Assembly (NCBI GenBank): GCA_013813215.1
Contig: JACCSC010000060.1
Coordinates: forward strand, 1 to 6,367
Reading direction: 5' to 3'
Source of the DNA: Geodermatophilaceae bacterium
GTDB taxonomy: Bacteria; Actinomycetota; Actinomycetes; Mycobacteriales; Geodermatophilaceae
DNA length: 6,367 nucleotides
Below, piece by piece: positions 5,000 through 6,367 of this stretch (positions are counted from its first letter, which is position 1; every line of letters starts with the position of its first letter). Below the pieces are notes generated by a model, which saw nothing but the letters and a program-made list of their open reading frames with translations, was not told the origin of the DNA and did not search any database. The position numbers and the translations under genes are program-made.

Positions 5000-6367
5000 T
5001 CAGTCGTCCGAGCGCTGACGGTCACCGGCACGGTGGGTCAGGGGCGCCCGGAAGGCCACGGGCGTGGCGTGCGGCACAAGCGGTCGACCGGAGGCCGGGA
5101 CCAGCGCGGGCGCGTCCTCGCCTGCCATGTCCTGCGCTGAGGGCTCGGACGGCTCGTCGGCGAGGCGCACGCGGGCAGCGGCCAGGACCCCGAGGACAAA
5201 GGCGAGCGTCACCCATTCCACGATCTGCAGCGAGCCGCCCCCCTGGGTCACCAGGCGTACGCACGGCAGCGCCATCGCGGCGACCAGCACGAACAGGTCG
5301 TCGGGCACGGTCCGCAGCTGGATGAGCAGACGGAACCAGACCCAGCTGATGTACACGAAGATGATCAGGGCCGGGATGCCGACGAAAATGCCGCCGCGCT
5401 GCCACATGTCCAGCAGGAAGTTGTGCGAACTCGTGCGCTGGGTGTCGACACCACCGGTCCAGAAATTGTCCTGGATCCGTTGGAAGGCCAGGCTGAGCAG
5501 TTCCTCGCGGGTGTTGTAGGAGTTGGTCTCCTCGGTGAACCGGGTCCAGACCACGGCCAGGAAGCCTGAGACGGCGAGCCCCCCGAGGCCGCCGAGGCCG
5601 GCCAGGACGGCCAGCTGCTGGCGAGTGCTCACCCGACCGGTGAGCAACGCGCGGACCAGGGACAGGGCCGGCCAGATCGCCGCAGCGACCAGGATCGAGC
5701 GACTCAGCGACGACAGGAGCAAGAGGGCGCCCAGGCCCAGGGCGATGCGGTAGATGGCCTGGTGCCGGGAGATCTCGAACGGCCGCTTGGCTACCGCCCA
5801 GGCGCTGACGTACATCGTGAACAGCAGGCCACCGAAGACCTCGTGCCGCAGGTTGCCTCGCGCCTCTTCGTTGTCGAAGCCGAAGCCTGCGAAGCTGGTA
5901 CGGAACAACTCCTTCTGCAGGATGTTCGGGTCACCGGAGGAGATCGTCCGCGAGATGACGTCGACGGGGTTCACACCGTTGCTGAGCATCGAGAAACCGA
6001 AGGCGGCGAGCATGACGACGACGCTCGCGGTGACCGTCCAGCGCAGTGTGTCGATCAACTCGATGTCGTGGTCGCGGACAGCGAAGAAGAACATCGCCAT
6101 GACCGCAACGAACGTGACGAGGAACGTGGCCTGCTTGATCGGATCGGACAGACCCAACCCGTTGAATACGTTGAGGGCCGCCCAGAGCACCAGCATGTAG
6201 ACGTTGGCGATCACGAACCCCTGTGCCCCGCGGATGCCGCGGCCGACCTTCGGCAGGCCGTACCGCAGGATTAGGACCGCGGTCAGAATCAGGGCCGCTA
6301 CCTGGTGCAACCGCAGCGTGCCGCCGGCCTGCAGGATCACGAACCACTGCAGGGGCAGCAGGGCGAA
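5000..6367 (-). CDS. Wzy / O-antigen-ligase-like membrane protein, N-terminus outside the window
   Basis: This multi-pass inner-membrane protein is likely the polymerase that joins lipid-linked repeat units on the outer face of the membrane; a ligase role is the alternative. The frame is open to the window edge. Upstream of the GTG at 6340 the nine codons FALLPLQWF continue in frame and look like more membrane protein, so the true start is probably beyond 6367. Counting from that GTG, about 11 hydrophobic segments can be seen (near 12-30, 40-60, 70-88, 102-120, 165-184, 195-211, 213-230, 243-265, 318-340, 348-365, 373-390). A basic residue sits in SRSILVAA (R214), and the outer loop before residue 318 carries SSHNFLLDMWQRGG (H306). 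This H-N-x-x-L...G pattern is characteristic of the Wzy_C/WaaL group. A polar Pro/Ala/Arg tail of about 55 residues ends the protein. It converges on the kinase gene. Confidence 0.85.
   Translation of the reverse strand, partial: FALLPLQWFVILQAGGTLRLHQVAALILTAVLILRYGLPKVGRGIRGAQGFVIANVYMLVLWAALNVFNGLGLSDPIKQATFLVTFVAVMAMFFFAVRDHDIELIDTLRWTVTASVVVMLAAFGFSMLSNGVNPVDVISRTISSGDPNILQKELFRTSFAGFGFDNEEARGNLRHEVFGGLLFTMYVSAWAVAKRPFEISRHQAIYRIALGLGALLLLSSLSRSILVAAAIWPALSLVRALLTGRVSTRQQLAVLAGLGGLGGLAVSGFLAVVWTRFTEETNSYNTREELLSLAFQRIQDNFWTGGVDTQRTSSHNFLLDMWQRGGIFVGIPALIIFVYISWVWFRLLIQLRTVPDDLFVLVAAMALPCVRLVTQGGGSLQIVEWVTLAFVLGVLAAARVRLADEPSEPSAQDMAGEDAPALVPASGRPLVPHATPVAFRAPLTHRAGDRQRSDD

Overview
The window looks like part of an exopolysaccharide or capsule locus from a high-GC actinobacterium. 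The evidence is the very high GC content, the frequent GTG and TTG starts, and a polysaccharide co-polymerase/tyrosine autokinase of the fused type seen in Actinomycetota. I cannot name the genus from the sequence alone. I recognise six genes, and they cover almost the whole window.

Layout. Minus strand, 1-2034: a three-gene run transcribed leftward. It begins with a sulfotransferase (1114-2034), overlaps by 17 bases into a second, different sulfotransferase (213-1130), and continues after 47 bases into the first 55 residues of a probable GT4-type glycosyltransferase (1-165, cut by the window edge). Plus strand, 2131-4953: an extended-SDR NAD-dependent sugar epimerase/dehydratase (2131-3099), then, after a 154-base gap, a Wzz-like chain-length regulator fused to a BY-kinase (3254-4953). 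Minus strand, 5000-6367: a multi-pass Wzy/O-antigen-ligase-like membrane protein. It converges on the kinase, and its N-terminus lies outside the window.

Inferred joint function: the SDR makes or modifies a nucleotide sugar, the glycosyltransferase adds a sugar to a lipid-linked repeat unit, and the Wzy-like protein polymerises the units. The Wzz/BY-kinase controls chain length and export through phosphorylation of its tyrosine tail. The two PAPS-dependent sulfotransferases suggest the polymer or its building blocks are sulfated, which is uncommon among described actinobacterial polysaccharides.

The most notable point is in the kinase gene. At a run of six C (4591-4596) the reading frame breaks just before the codons for a seven-tyrosine YG-repeat tail. 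Read literally, the kinase loses its tyrosine tail and gains an unrelated Arg/Pro/Ala-rich one. Moving back one base restores a 566-residue protein ending at 4953. The cause could be a sequencing error, a real mutation, phase variation or ribosomal frameshifting, and sequence alone cannot decide. I saw no RNA gene, CRISPR array, insertion sequence or wholly new system.
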